Origin: Clostridium sp. Cult3
GTDB taxonomy: Bacteria > Bacillota > Clostridia > Tissierellales > Tepidimicrobiaceae
Length of the DNA stretch: 34,536 bases
Assembly: GCF_021655115.1 (NCBI RefSeq)
Contig: NZ_PPXY01000060.1
Coordinates: 1-34,536, forward strand
Reading direction: 5' to 3'
The notes beneath the pieces are model-generated. The model worked only from the letters and a program-made list of their open reading frames with translations, was not told the origin of the DNA and made no database searches. Numbering within the stretch: position 1 is the stretch's first letter; every line of letters begins with the position of its first letter. Position numbers and translations under genes: made by a program. This document shows, one piece after another, positions 1 to 9,521 of the stretch.

Positions 1-187
<187 letters not shown>

Positions 188-280
188 TTGCCTGTTGTTT
201 TATAAATGTTACTCAAGGTATTTCACACTGTTTAGTTGTCTAGGTTCATTTTCGTCAGTCATTTTCCGACCGACCTTTTA

Positions 281-309
281 ACTATAACAATTTTTTTTAC
301 TTTTGTCAA
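281..309 (-). promoter_or_regulatory. rrn promoter P2 (TTGACA-N17-TATAGT)
   Basis: On the minus strand a perfect -35 TTGACA (304-309) is separated by 17 bp from TATAGT (281-286). It lies about 95 bp upstream of the 16S 5' end. Just upstream are A/T tracts repeated about every 11 bp (313-346), resembling an UP element. The transcribed leader 188-275 carries no gene. Confidence 0.85.
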
Positions 310-375
310 CGACTTTTTAAAAACTTTTTTAAAAACTTTTTTAAACTCTTAAATGAATATCGTCGACGGATTATT

Positions 376-404
376 ATGATATAACATTTTTGAACTTTTG
401 TCAA
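376..404 (-). promoter_or_regulatory. rrn promoter P1 (TTGACA-N17-TATCAT)
   Basis: On the minus strand TTGACA (399-404) and TATCAT (376-381) are separated by 17 bp. This is the distal member of a tandem rrn promoter pair, 95 bp upstream of P2. It begins only 14 bp after the sigB stop codon, with no terminator between. Confidence 0.8.
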
Positions 405-418
405 CACTATTTATAAAT

Positions 419-1210
419 CTAGCTTAAAGTTTTTTTCATTTCCTTTCTAAACTTCTCTATAACCCTTTTTTCCACTCTAGATACAGTCATTTGAGATATA
501 TTTAAATCCTCCGCAATGGCTACCTGAGTCCTTTTATTAAAATATCTATCTATGAGGATCTTTTTTTCCATATCATTTAACTTTTCCATACCTCTTAATA
601 AGAAATCATTGTTTTCTATTTTATCAAAATATGCATCTTCTTCTCCTATAAGATCAGCTAAATTGACATCTTTATCATCATTATTTGAATCATAGGTTAA
701 GTCTAGGGACTGAGGGGTATATACCTTACTAGCTTCCATTGCCTCTAATACTTCTTCTTCAGTACAATTTAAGTATTCTGCTATGTCTTCCACTCTAGGA
801 GAACGCTGAAGTTCTTGACTCAGAGTAACTTTGGCATTGTTTATCCTCTTTGATAACTCTTGTATTCTCCTTGGTACCCTTATAGTCCAACCCTTATCCC
901 TAAAATGTTTTTTAATCTCCCCTATAATTGTAGGAGTAGCAAAACTAGAAAATTCGAATCCTTTGTCCACATCAAATCTATCTATAGCATATATAAGTCC
1001 AATACATGCAACTTGATAAATATCATCGTATTCTATACCTCTGTTAGTATATTTTTTTGCCAGTATCTCCGCTATATAAAGATGCCTTTCTATGAGGATT
1101 TCTCTAATCTTATAATCTTGTGTTTCTTTGAATTGTTTAAATAGAGTCTTAGTATCTATTTTATCTATATCCTTCAAGTCATTTTTTTCATAATATTTAT
1201 CTACTTTCAT
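419..1210 (-). CDS. sigB: RNA polymerase sigma factor of the SigB/SigF/SigG group
   Basis: This 263-residue alternative sigma-70 factor directs RNA polymerase to a stress or developmental regulon. Region 2 is seen in IYQVACIGLIYAIDRFD and in FSSFATPTIIGEIKKHFRDK, followed by VPRRIQEL typical of SigB. Region 4 near the C-terminus holds the helix-turn-helix QVAIAEDLNISQMTVSRVEK. It is the last gene of rsbV-rsbW-sigB; its ATG overlaps the rsbW stop as ATGA, indicating translational coupling, with GAGGATGG inside rsbW as the ribosome site. The same gene order occurs in spoIIAA-spoIIAB-sigF, so the general-stress assignment is by similarity to SigB rather than proven. No terminator separates it from the rrn promoters. 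Confidence 0.88.
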   Translation of the reverse strand: MKVDKYYEKNDLKDIDKIDTKTLFKQFKETQDYKIREILIERHLYIAEILAKKYTNRGIEYDDIYQVACIGLIYAIDRFDVDKGFEFSSFATPTIIGEIKKHFRDKGWTIRVPRRIQELSKRINNAKVTLSQELQRSPRVEDIAEYLNCTEEEVLEAMEASKVYTPQSLDLTYDSNNDDKDVNLADLIGEEDAYFDKIENNDFLLRGMEKLNDMEKKILIDRYFNKRTQVAIAEDLNISQMTVSRVEKRVIEKFRKEMKKTLS

Positions 1211-1578
1211 TTATTACCATCCTCTATATATTTTATCATCTCAACTCCTTCTTCTGAAAAGTTAACCTCATCCATTAATGACTTAATAATCAGAATACCT
1301 AACTCCCTTTCCCTATCCAAATCTATATTATCATCCTTAGAAGAAGATACATTATTAACTTTCATTATAAGTTTATCTGTTTCTATATTAAATTGTATGG
1401 TAATTTCATCAGATTTATCTATGGCATTTATACATGCTTCAGCTATAGATACTTTTATATCTTCTATTTCCTCTATATTTAATCCAATATTACTAGCTAT
1501 TGCTGATGAAGTTAGCCTTATTACAGATATATAATCAGGTTTACTAGGAATGGTTATAGTTATAATATCTTTTTTCAT
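1207..1578 (-). CDS. rsbW: RsbW-like anti-sigma factor (GHKL kinase fold, degenerate ATP motifs)
   Basis: This 123-residue protein should bind the downstream sigma factor and hold it inactive until the anti-antagonist RsbV frees it. The N-terminal half is typical: SKPDYISVIRLTSSAIA, then the N-box region VSIAEACINAID. In B. subtilis RsbW the G1 box has a DxG motif and the G2 box a glycine-rich GGLGL. Here the corresponding stretches read VNNVSSSKD and RERELGIL, so the ATP-binding aspartate and several glycines are missing and the lid is short. Start chosen at 1578 because AGGAGTG lies five bases upstream; a start at 1599 would have no such site. The stop overlaps the sigB ATG. Confidence 0.85.
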   Translation of the reverse strand: MKKDIITITIPSKPDYISVIRLTSSAIASNIGLNIEEIEDIKVSIAEACINAIDKSDEITIQFNIETDKLIMKVNNVSSSKDDNIDLDRERELGILIIKSLMDEVNFSEEGVEMIKYIEDGNK

Positions 1579-1582
1579 TTTT

Positions 1583-1900
1583 TCACTCCTTAAATACAAA
1601 TACCTTATCTAGTTCAGTTATGTCAAATAATTTTCTAATATTTGGTTTGATGTTTTGTAAGTATACGGTATTGTCTTTTTCCCTTACTCTTTTCAGTATA
1701 CTGATTAAAGCACCTAAACCCGTACTATCTACGTAGTCTAAATTTTCACCGTCTATTAATATGTCTGAATCCTTTTTATTTAGTGCTTCTATTATAATTT
1801 CTTTAAATTTAGGAGATGTGTATATATCAATCTCTCCCTTTGGATTGACGAGCCAGGTATTGTTATCTTCATTGAATTGAATATTTATATCCAAAGACAT
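1583..1900 (-). CDS. rsbV: Anti-sigma factor antagonist RsbV (STAS domain)
   Basis: This 105-residue single STAS domain protein sequesters RsbW when unphosphorylated, releasing the sigma factor. The phosphorylation motif is clear: YVDSTGLGAL, with Ser59 the expected target of the RsbW kinase. PKGEIDIYTSPKFKE at the N-terminus is the usual first strand and helix of the family. It is the first gene of the operon, preceded by AGGGGG and a promoter at 1936-1964. The stop codon lies within the ribosome site of rsbW, so the two are translated together. No upstream phosphatase gene (rsbU or rsbP) is present in the window. SpoIIAA is the main alternative name. Confidence 0.9.
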   Translation of the reverse strand: MSLDINIQFNEDNNTWLVNPKGEIDIYTSPKFKEIIIEALNKKDSDILIDGENLDYVDSTGLGALISILKRVREKDNTVYLQNIKPNIRKLFDITELDKVFVFKE

Positions 1901-1935
1901 ACTAAAACCCCCTCTTTTTTGCTATATTTTATATT

Positions 1936-1964
1936 ATTTTATAATAAAATGTAGTTAATGTAAA
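1936..1964 (-). promoter_or_regulatory. Candidate promoter of rsbV-rsbW-sigB
   Basis: Minus strand TTTACA (1959-1964), 17-bp spacer, TAAAAT (1936-1941), about 35 bp before the rsbV ATG. It reads as a vegetative promoter. No clear SigB-type GTTT...GGGTAT pair was seen, so autoregulation is not evident. Confidence 0.5.
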
Positions 1965-2002
1965 GCAAATCAGTAGGATTTGATTCTACATATGAATTTA
2001 TA

Positions 2003-2038
2003 AAAAAGGTGCTCCCTATACTAAAGAGACACCTTTTT
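2003..2038 (-). terminator. Terminator after gyrA
   Basis: Minus-strand hairpin with arms built on AAAAAGGTG and CACCTTTTTT plus a weaker inner TCTC/GGGA pairing, starting 2 bp after the gyrA stop and ending in a T run. It closes the dnaA-to-gyrA gene cluster. A-rich sequence on the other flank could make it work both ways. Confidence 0.8.
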
Positions 2039-2040
2039 AC

Positions 2041-4470
2041 CTATTCTTCTTCTACATATTTGGCTACTGCCATTACTTTATCGTTTTTATTGTTTATTTT
2101 CATTAAAGTTACCCCTTGGGTACTCCTTCCCATTATAGATATATCCTTTGTCTTCAATCGAATTATAATACCTGCCATTGAAATCATGATTATTTCATCA
2201 TTTTCATCTATTACTTTAGCAGATACTAATTTTCCAGTTTTTTTCTTCGTGTTATAGGTTATTAATCCAACGCCACCTCTATTTTGAACCCTATAGTCAT
2301 CTAGTGGAGTTCTCTTACCAAATCCATATTCGGAAATAACCAACAGATACTTCCCATCTTCTATTAAGTCCATAGCTACTACTTCATCATCATCCTTTAA
2401 GGAAATAGCCTTGACTCCCATAGCATTTCTTCCCATTTCTCTTACATCTTTTTCACTAAATCTTATAGACATTCCATTAGAAGTTACCACTATTATTTCC
2501 CTCTTACCATTGGTCTTTTTAACGCCTATTAATTCATCTTCTTCCCTCAAGCTAATAGCGATGATACCATTTTTTCTAATATTTTTGAAACGTTCTAATT
2601 TAGTCTTTTTAATGATACCTCGTTTAGTAATCAATACAAGATTACTTTCTGGATCGTATTTTTCTATTGGTATAACTGCAGATACTCTTTCATCACCTGT
2701 CAAATTTAGTAGATTGATGATAGCTGTTCCTCTAGCTTGACGTCTACCCTCTGGTATCTCATAAGCTTTCAATGAATATACTCTACCCTTATTTGTAAAG
2801 AATAATATAGTATCGTGAGTTGAAGTGATAAATAAATCTTCAACAAAATCCTCTTCTCTTGTAGTAAGACCTGTAATCCCCTTACCACCTCTTCTTTGGG
2901 CCTTATATATATCTTCTGGTACCCTCTTTATATATCCAAAGTGGGTTAGTGTAATTATCACATCTTCTTCTTCGATCATATCCTCTATATCTATCTCATC
3001 AGCAGAAGGCATTATTCTAGTTCTTCTTCTATCTCCATATTTTTCTTTTATTTCCAATAGTTCTTCTCTTATTACCTGATATATTTTTCTTTCACTGGAC
3101 AGTATTTCTTTAAGTCTATTTATTTCTTTGATCAGGGATTCGTATTCTTCTTCTAACTTTTCCCTTTCCAGTCCTGTTAATCTTCTAAGTCTCATATCAA
3201 GTATAGCCTGGGCCTGCTTTTCGGAAAGTCCAAAGTTTTTCATCAATCTTTCCCTTGCTATGGATTCTTCTTTAGAGTTTCTAATAATATTGATTACTTC
3301 ATCAATATTATCTAGGGCTATTTTTAAGCCCTCTACTATGTGGGCCCTAGCCTCTGCTTTATTTAAATCAAATTGAGTTCTTCTTATTATTATCTCTTTT
3401 TGATGCTCTAGATAGTATACTAATGCTTGTTTTAGATTCAATATTCTAGGTTCATCATCTACTAAAGCTAGCATTATTACTCCAAAAGTAGTCTGAAGTT
3501 GAGTTTGTTTATATAGATTGTTTAAAACAATATTCGGATTTGCATCTCTCTTTAACTCAATTACTATCCTCATTCCTTCTCTATCAGATTCATCTCTTAA
3601 ATCCGATATACCTTCAATTTTTTTATCTCTAACTAGTTCGGCTATTTTCCCTATTAAATTAGCTTTATTAACTTGGTAGGGTAGTTCGGTTATTACTATT
3701 TTACTTCTTCCTCTACTATGTTCTTCTATTTCTGCTACTGCTCTAATTCGTAACTTTCCTCTTCCCGTTTTAAACGCTGATTTGATGCCTTCCCTTCCCA
3801 TTATCATAGCACCTGTTGGAAAATCAGGTCCTTTTACAACCTTCATCAATCCATCGATGTCGGTTTCTGGCTCGTCTATCAACATGATCAATCCATCTAT
3901 TATCTCTTTTAAATTGTGAGGAGGAATATTGGTTGCCATACCTACAGCTATTCCTGAAGAACCGTTTACTAATAAATTAGGAAATTTACTGGGTAGGACT
4001 ATGGGTTCCTTTAAGGTTTCATCAAAATTAGGTCTATAATCTATAGTTTCCTTATTGATATCCCTTAACATTTCTGTTGTCAATTTAGTCATCTTTACCT
4101 CTGTATAACGCATAGCTGCCGGACTATCTCCATCAATTGAACCAAAGTTCCCATGTCCGTCTACTAGAGGATATCTAATGTTAAAATCCTGTGCAAGTCT
4201 AACCATAGCATCGTAAACTGAAATATCAGAGTGAGGATGATATTTACCCAATACATCCCCGACTACCCTAGCAGATTTTCTATATTGTTTTTCAGGATTA
4301 AGACCAAGCTCACTCATAGCATATAGTATTCTTCTATGAACAGGTTTTAGCCCGTCTCTAACATCTGGAAGAGCTCTACTTACTATTACAGACATAGCAT
4401 AATCAAGATAGGAAGTTTTCATCTCATCTTCAATATTTACTTCTATAATATTATTCTTATCCTTATCCAT
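2041..4470 (-). CDS. gyrA: DNA gyrase subunit A
   Basis: This 809-residue protein is the DNA breakage and reunion subunit of gyrase, which with GyrB introduces negative supercoils. The catalytic tyrosine is Tyr122 in [10 protein letters not shown]. The GyrA box QRRGGKG, required for DNA wrapping, is intact in the C-terminal beta-pinwheel, which shows the usual repeated blades. The quinolone-resistance region is unusual: residues 78-87 read [10 protein letters not shown] where most bacteria have HPHGD(S/T)(A/S)VYD, so Gly81 is Ser and Ser/Thr83 is Ile. Asp87 is kept. Numbering matches E. coli exactly here. GGGAGG lies before the ATG, and gyrB ends 11 bp upstream, so the two are co-transcribed. 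A terminator follows. Confidence 0.99.
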   Translation of the reverse strand: MDKDKNNIIEVNIEDEMKTSYLDYAMSVIVSRALPDVRDGLKPVHRRILYAMSELGLNPEKQYRKSARVVGDVLGKYHPHSDISVYDAMVRLAQDFNIRYPLVDGHGNFGSIDGDSPAAMRYTEVKMTKLTTEMLRDINKETIDYRPNFDETLKEPIVLPSKFPNLLVNGSSGIAVGMATNIPPHNLKEIIDGLIMLIDEPETDIDGLMKVVKGPDFPTGAMIMGREGIKSAFKTGRGKLRIRAVAEIEEHSRGRSKIVITELPYQVNKANLIGKIAELVRDKKIEGISDLRDESDREGMRIVIELKRDANPNIVLNNLYKQTQLQTTFGVIMLALVDDEPRILNLKQALVYYLEHQKEIIIRRTQFDLNKAEARAHIVEGLKIALDNIDEVINIIRNSKEESIARERLMKNFGLSEKQAQAILDMRLRRLTGLEREKLEEEYESLIKEINRLKEILSSERKIYQVIREELLEIKEKYGDRRRTRIMPSADEIDIEDMIEEEDVIITLTHFGYIKRVPEDIYKAQRRGGKGITGLTTREEDFVEDLFITSTHDTILFFTNKGRVYSLKAYEIPEGRRQARGTAIINLLNLTGDERVSAVIPIEKYDPESNLVLITKRGIIKKTKLERFKNIRKNGIIAISLREEDELIGVKKTNGKREIIVVTSNGMSIRFSEKDVREMGRNAMGVKAISLKDDDEVVAMDLIEDGKYLLVISEYGFGKRTPLDDYRVQNRGGVGLITYNTKKKTGKLVSAKVIDENDEIIMISMAGIIIRLKTKDISIMGRSTQGVTLMKINNKNDKVMAVAKYVEEE

Positions 4471-4481
4471 TTTTTTCCTCC

Positions 4482-6392
<1,911 letters not shown>

Positions 6393-6416
6393 TTATCCAA
6401 ACCTCCAATCTAATTA

Positions 6417-6692
6417 TTAAATATCTAATATTTTTCTCTTAGAAAGAGCATTAGATGAAATACTAGAAGTATATAAACTATACTCGAAAGTATTCTTTCT
6501 ATCTATATTTTTAGTACAAGTTATTATATAGGTATTTATATCTTTATCACTTGGATTTTTTAAACAATCATTTTTTATCAACTTTTCAATATAGGCCTTT
6601 GTATCAACAGACTCCTCTACAGTCCTTTTATCTAATATGGCCACTATTTCTTTTTTAAATATAGAAATATTATCACCTATGTGTAGAAACAT
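6417..6692 (-). CDS. remB: RemB/YaaB-family regulatory protein (DUF370)
   Basis: This 91-residue protein belongs to the small RemA/RemB (extracellular matrix regulator) family encoded between recF and gyrB in many Firmicutes. MFLHIGDNISIFKKEIVAILD corresponds to MYIHLGDDFVVSTRDIVGIFD of B. subtilis YaaB, and the C-terminal SSISSNALSKRK matches the SSSTLKKR end. RemA acts as a DNA-binding regulator of matrix genes; the role of RemB is less clear, so function here is inferred. Start set at 6692 because AGGGG lies just upstream, abutting the recF stop; a start at 6725 would overlap recF and lacks a site. Slightly longer than the Bacillus protein because of a basic mid-region insertion. Confidence 0.85.
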   Translation of the reverse strand: MFLHIGDNISIFKKEIVAILDKRTVEESVDTKAYIEKLIKNDCLKNPSDKDINTYIITCTKNIDRKNTFEYSLYTSSISSNALSKRKILDI

Positions 6693-6705
6693 TATATCTT
6701 CCCCT

Positions 6706-7812
6706 TTATTGTAATACTTTTCCATCTCTTATATAAAATATGGATTTATCCATCTCCTTGAATTCTTCTAAATCCATTATATCTGTTGATGTTATCAGGG
6801 TTTGCATATGATTAAAGGACATGGTTAAATACTTTCTTCTATCCTCATCTAGTTCTGAAAAGACATCATCTAATAAAAGTACAGGGTATAGCCCTCTATC
6901 TGCTTTTATTATCTCCACTTCTGATAATTTTATGGACAATACTATAGTCCTCTGTTGTCCTTGAGATGCAAATGACCTAGCATCTATGTCATTTATCTTT
7001 ATCAATATATCATCTCTATGAGGACCTATTTCCGTTGTACCAGTAAATAAATCTTTACCAGCAGACGATCTTAATTGAGCTATAAACTCTTTTTCTAAAG
7101 CAGCCTTTTCTTTATCTATATAATCTACATTGGAAATATAATGCAAACCTAGGTTTTCTTTTCCCAATGTTAAGTTATTATGAATTTTTCCTGCTATTCT
7201 AGATAGGTCTTCTACGAAATGATTCCTATATAGGATTATTTCTGTACCAATCTTAGCAAGCTGTAGGTCAAATATTTCTAATAAGCTTAAAATTTCATTT
7301 CTAGGCTTATTAGATTTTAATAGATTGTTTCTTTGAAATAATACTTTATTATATCTACTAATATTATGTTTATATACAGGCTTTATCTGTGAAATACTCA
7401 TATCTAAGAAATTTCTTCTCTCTATAGGTCCACCTTTAATTAACTTTAAGTCCTCTGGTGAAAATACCACTACATTAAGTCCACTGTTTAATTCCCTAAA
7501 ATTATTTAACTCAACTTTATTTACTCTAATCCTCTTCTGTTTATCCCTTTCCATCTTCACCTCTATAAATTTTTGAATCCTTCCAACCCTTATATTAGCT
7601 CCAATATAAGCTTCATTCTTATTTAAATTTATTATTTCCTTATCCCTATTGGTCCTAAAAGACCTACCCGTAGCACACATGTAAATAGACTCTAATAAAT
7701 TGGTTTTCCCCTGGGCATTTTTACCAACAAATATATTGATGTTTTTATTCAGTTCTATATTTAGGCTTTTATAGTTTCTAAAGTTAATAAGCCTAATGCT
7801 TTCTATATTCAA
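6706..7812 (-). CDS. recF: DNA replication and repair protein RecF
   Basis: This 368-residue SMC-like ATPase loads RecA at gapped DNA with RecO and RecR. Walker A is GKNAQGKT at residues 30-37, after the typical start IRLINFRNYKSLNIEL. The ABC signature region is SFASQGQQRTIVLSIKLSE, and Walker B is PVLLLDDVFSELDEDRR. Translation appears to start at TTG: the codon at 7812 is TTG, GAGGTG lies 8 bases upstream, and no ATG fits the conserved N-terminus. The stop codon sits against the remB ribosome site. A perfect hairpin lies in the 123-bp gap separating it from yaaA. Confidence 0.97.
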   Translation of the reverse strand: MNIESIRLINFRNYKSLNIELNKNINIFVGKNAQGKTNLLESIYMCATGRSFRTNRDKEIINLNKNEAYIGANIRVGRIQKFIEVKMERDKQKRIRVNKVELNNFRELNSGLNVVVFSPEDLKLIKGGPIERRNFLDMSISQIKPVYKHNISRYNKVLFQRNNLLKSNKPRNEILSLLEIFDLQLAKIGTEIILYRNHFVEDLSRIAGKIHNNLTLGKENLGLHYISNVDYIDKEKAALEKEFIAQLRSSAGKDLFTGTTEIGPHRDDILIKINDIDARSFASQGQQRTIVLSIKLSEVEIIKADRGLYPVLLLDDVFSELDEDRRKYLTMSFNHMQTLITSTDIMDLEEFKEMDKSIFYIRDGKVLQ

Positions 7813-7877
7813 CTACAGCACCTCTCAAAATATAAAAACATTTTTAAACTATTAATTAGTTATTCTTATTAAGTAGA

Positions 7878-7904
7878 CTTCCCAAACCTTTGTGGTTTGG
7901 GAAG
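7878..7904 (-). other. Perfect hairpin in the yaaA-recF gap
   Basis: An 11-bp perfect inverted repeat (CTTCCCAAACC and its complement) around a 5-base loop lies in the 123-bp gap between yaaA and recF. No T run follows on either strand, so it is not a standard terminator. It could be an RNA processing or stability element, or slow read-through into recF. Confidence 0.6.
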
Positions 7905-7935
7905 AAACTATTAGTGAGTTATATAACCTATATCA

Positions 7936-8145
7936 TTATATCACAATTAATTTATCCATGTCTTTTATTTCTATAATATCGCCTTTTTTAATCTTTTTTC
8001 CCCTTTCTTTAACTATTTCTCCATTTACCTTTACTATTCCTTCATTGATCATTATTTTACTTTGTCCACCGGTTTGAGCTATTGCTGCAAATTTTAATAG
8101 TTGATCTAACTTTATAGTATCCGTGCTTATTTTTATTTCTTTCAT
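7936..8145 (-). CDS. yaaA: S4-domain RNA-binding protein YaaA/RlbA
   Basis: This 69-residue protein is a single S4 RNA-binding domain: IKLDQLLKFAAIAQTGGQSK, then IMINEGIVKVNGEIVKERGKKI and KGDIIEI. It sits between dnaN and recF as in B. subtilis, where the homologue has been linked to 50S ribosome biogenesis; that role is taken from the family. AAAGGAG precedes the ATG. It follows dnaN by 17 bp and is probably co-transcribed with it. Length is normal. Confidence 0.93.
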   Translation of the reverse strand: MKEIKISTDTIKLDQLLKFAAIAQTGGQSKIMINEGIVKVNGEIVKERGKKIKKGDIIEIKDMDKLIVI

Positions 8146-8162
8146 AATTATAATCTACTCCT

Positions 8163-9269
8163 TTAATAATCATCTTGAGCTAATCGTACTGGCAATACCA
8201 AATAAGTATAATTTTCATCTCCTATAGGTTTTATTATACAAGGGTTTAAGCTTCCCATAAAATAAAGCTCTACTTCCTCAGAATCCATTACCTTTATTCC
8301 GTCTAATATATACTTGGAGTTGAAGGCTATATTCAGCATTTCACCTTGATGCTTGGATACAATTTGTTCATTAACATTACCTATCTCCGAATTAGATTTT
8401 ATAATCAGTTGATCCTCTACTACATTTAATTTAACCAAATTAGCTTTTTGTTCATTTGCCAGTAGGGATGCCCTTTCTAAACTGTCTTGAAAATCTTTTC
8501 TATCTACTATTACATTGGTTTTGTGATCTTTTCGAATAATATCGTTGTAATTTAAAAATTGCCCCTCTAATAATCTAGAGGATACAGAGGTTTCTCCCAT
8601 GTTGAATATAACATGACCTGGAGCAATAGTTATAGTTAACTCTTCATCATTGTCATCAAGTATTTTGTTCAATTCATTTAACACTCTAGCCGGTATTACT
8701 ATCTTTACATCTTCATCTATATTGATTGGAATGCTTCTAAGGGCTAATCTATAACCGTCTAGTGCAACAAAAGAACCTATTCCATCTTTTATTTCTAATA
8801 AAACACCAGTAAGTATTGGTCTTGTTTCATCTTGAGTTGTGGCAAATACCGTTTGTCTAATTGCAGATTTAAATAGATCTTTAGGTATATTAAAGGAGTT
8901 TTTATTAATAATAGCAGGCAACTCCGGATATTCCGAAGGATTACTACCTAATATATTGAATTCAGAATTTTCACATTTAATGTTTATATTGTTTTCTTTA
9001 ACTTCTATATTGATAGTAGAATTGGGTAATTTTTTGACTATATCCCCAAATATTCTTGAATTTACCACTATAGAACCTTCTTCTAGTATACTACAATCTA
9101 CATAGGTTTCTATTCCAATTTCTAAATCTGTAGCAGTAAGTTTTAATTTGCTATCAACAGTTTCTAATAATATACCATCTAGTATTTGTAATGTAGTTCT
9201 TGAGGAAATACCTTTTTGTGCGATATTTATGTGATTGGATAAACTTCTTTGGTCTATTTGTATTCTCAA
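8163..9269 (-). CDS. dnaN: DNA polymerase III beta subunit (sliding clamp)
   Basis: This 368-residue processivity clamp encircles DNA and tethers polymerase III. The three clamp domains are recognisable: N-terminal MRIQIDQRSLSNHINIAQKG, central FATTQDETRPILTGVLLE and DGYRLALRSI, and the C-terminal LVLPVRL that forms the partner-binding pocket. The start codon is TTG at 9267-9269, with AGGAGGG 10 bases upstream and no alternative ATG before the conserved N-terminus. It lies downstream of dnaA, separated by 250 bp that contain the origin unwinding region. Confidence 0.98.
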   Translation of the reverse strand: MRIQIDQRSLSNHINIAQKGISSRTTLQILDGILLETVDSKLKLTATDLEIGIETYVDCSILEEGSIVVNSRIFGDIVKKLPNSTINIEVKENNINIKCENSEFNILGSNPSEYPELPAIINKNSFNIPKDLFKSAIRQTVFATTQDETRPILTGVLLEIKDGIGSFVALDGYRLALRSIPINIDEDVKIVIPARVLNELNKILDDNDEELTITIAPGHVIFNMGETSVSSRLLEGQFLNYNDIIRKDHKTNVIVDRKDFQDSLERASLLANEQKANLVKLNVVEDQLIIKSNSEIGNVNEQIVSKHQGEMLNIAFNSKYILDGIKVMDSEEVELYFMGSLNPCIIKPIGDENYTYLVLPVRLAQDDY

Positions 9270-9297
9270 TTGATAATACCCTCCTTTTGTTTTATCT

Positions 9298-9365
9298 GCA
9301 TATAGATACAGATTAATATAATACTATAGTAGTAATAGTAGTAGGGGCTGTTAGTATGTGTATAA
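9298..9365 (-). other. oriC: oriC unwinding region: DnaA box, GC cluster, DnaA-trio, AT-rich DUE
   Basis: Reading the minus strand from 9365, a consensus DnaA box TTATACACA (9357-9365) is followed after 8 bp by the GC cluster GCCCC (9344-9348). Then come six consecutive triplets at 9344-9327 that read TAG, TAG, TAG, TAA, TAG, TAG on the opposite strand (3'-GAT-5' units), then AT-rich sequence to about 9298. This is the order known for the Bacillus basal unwinding system. A near-consensus box TTATCCCCA lies at 9440-9448. Apart from the hairpin at 9489-9521, nothing else is visible in 9366-9519. Confidence 0.8.
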
Positions 9366-9488
9366 CTACATCTAAAACATTAATTATAGAGTATGTAGGA
9401 TTTAATAGAATGTTAATAATTGAATTATAATTAGTATAGTTATCCCCATTTTAATAACCTCAAATATTATAAAGAACTATTAACATTT

Positions 9489-9521
9489 AATCAACAAACA
9501 TACTAACAATTTTTGTTGATT
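9489..9521 (-). terminator. Hairpin at the dnaA stop codon
   Basis: Perfect 10-bp inverted repeat (AATCAACAAA / TTTGTTGATT) with a 13-base loop, overlapping the dnaA TAA. It lacks a downstream T run on the minus strand, so it may be a weak terminator or an RNA-stabilising hairpin between dnaA and dnaN. Confidence 0.4.

Noticed and set aside
419-1900. spoIIAA-spoIIAB-sigF operon
   Set aside because: Gene order is the same, but the anti-sigma N-terminus (SKPDYISVIRLT) and sigma VPRRIQEL region fit RsbW/SigB better; not fully excluded.
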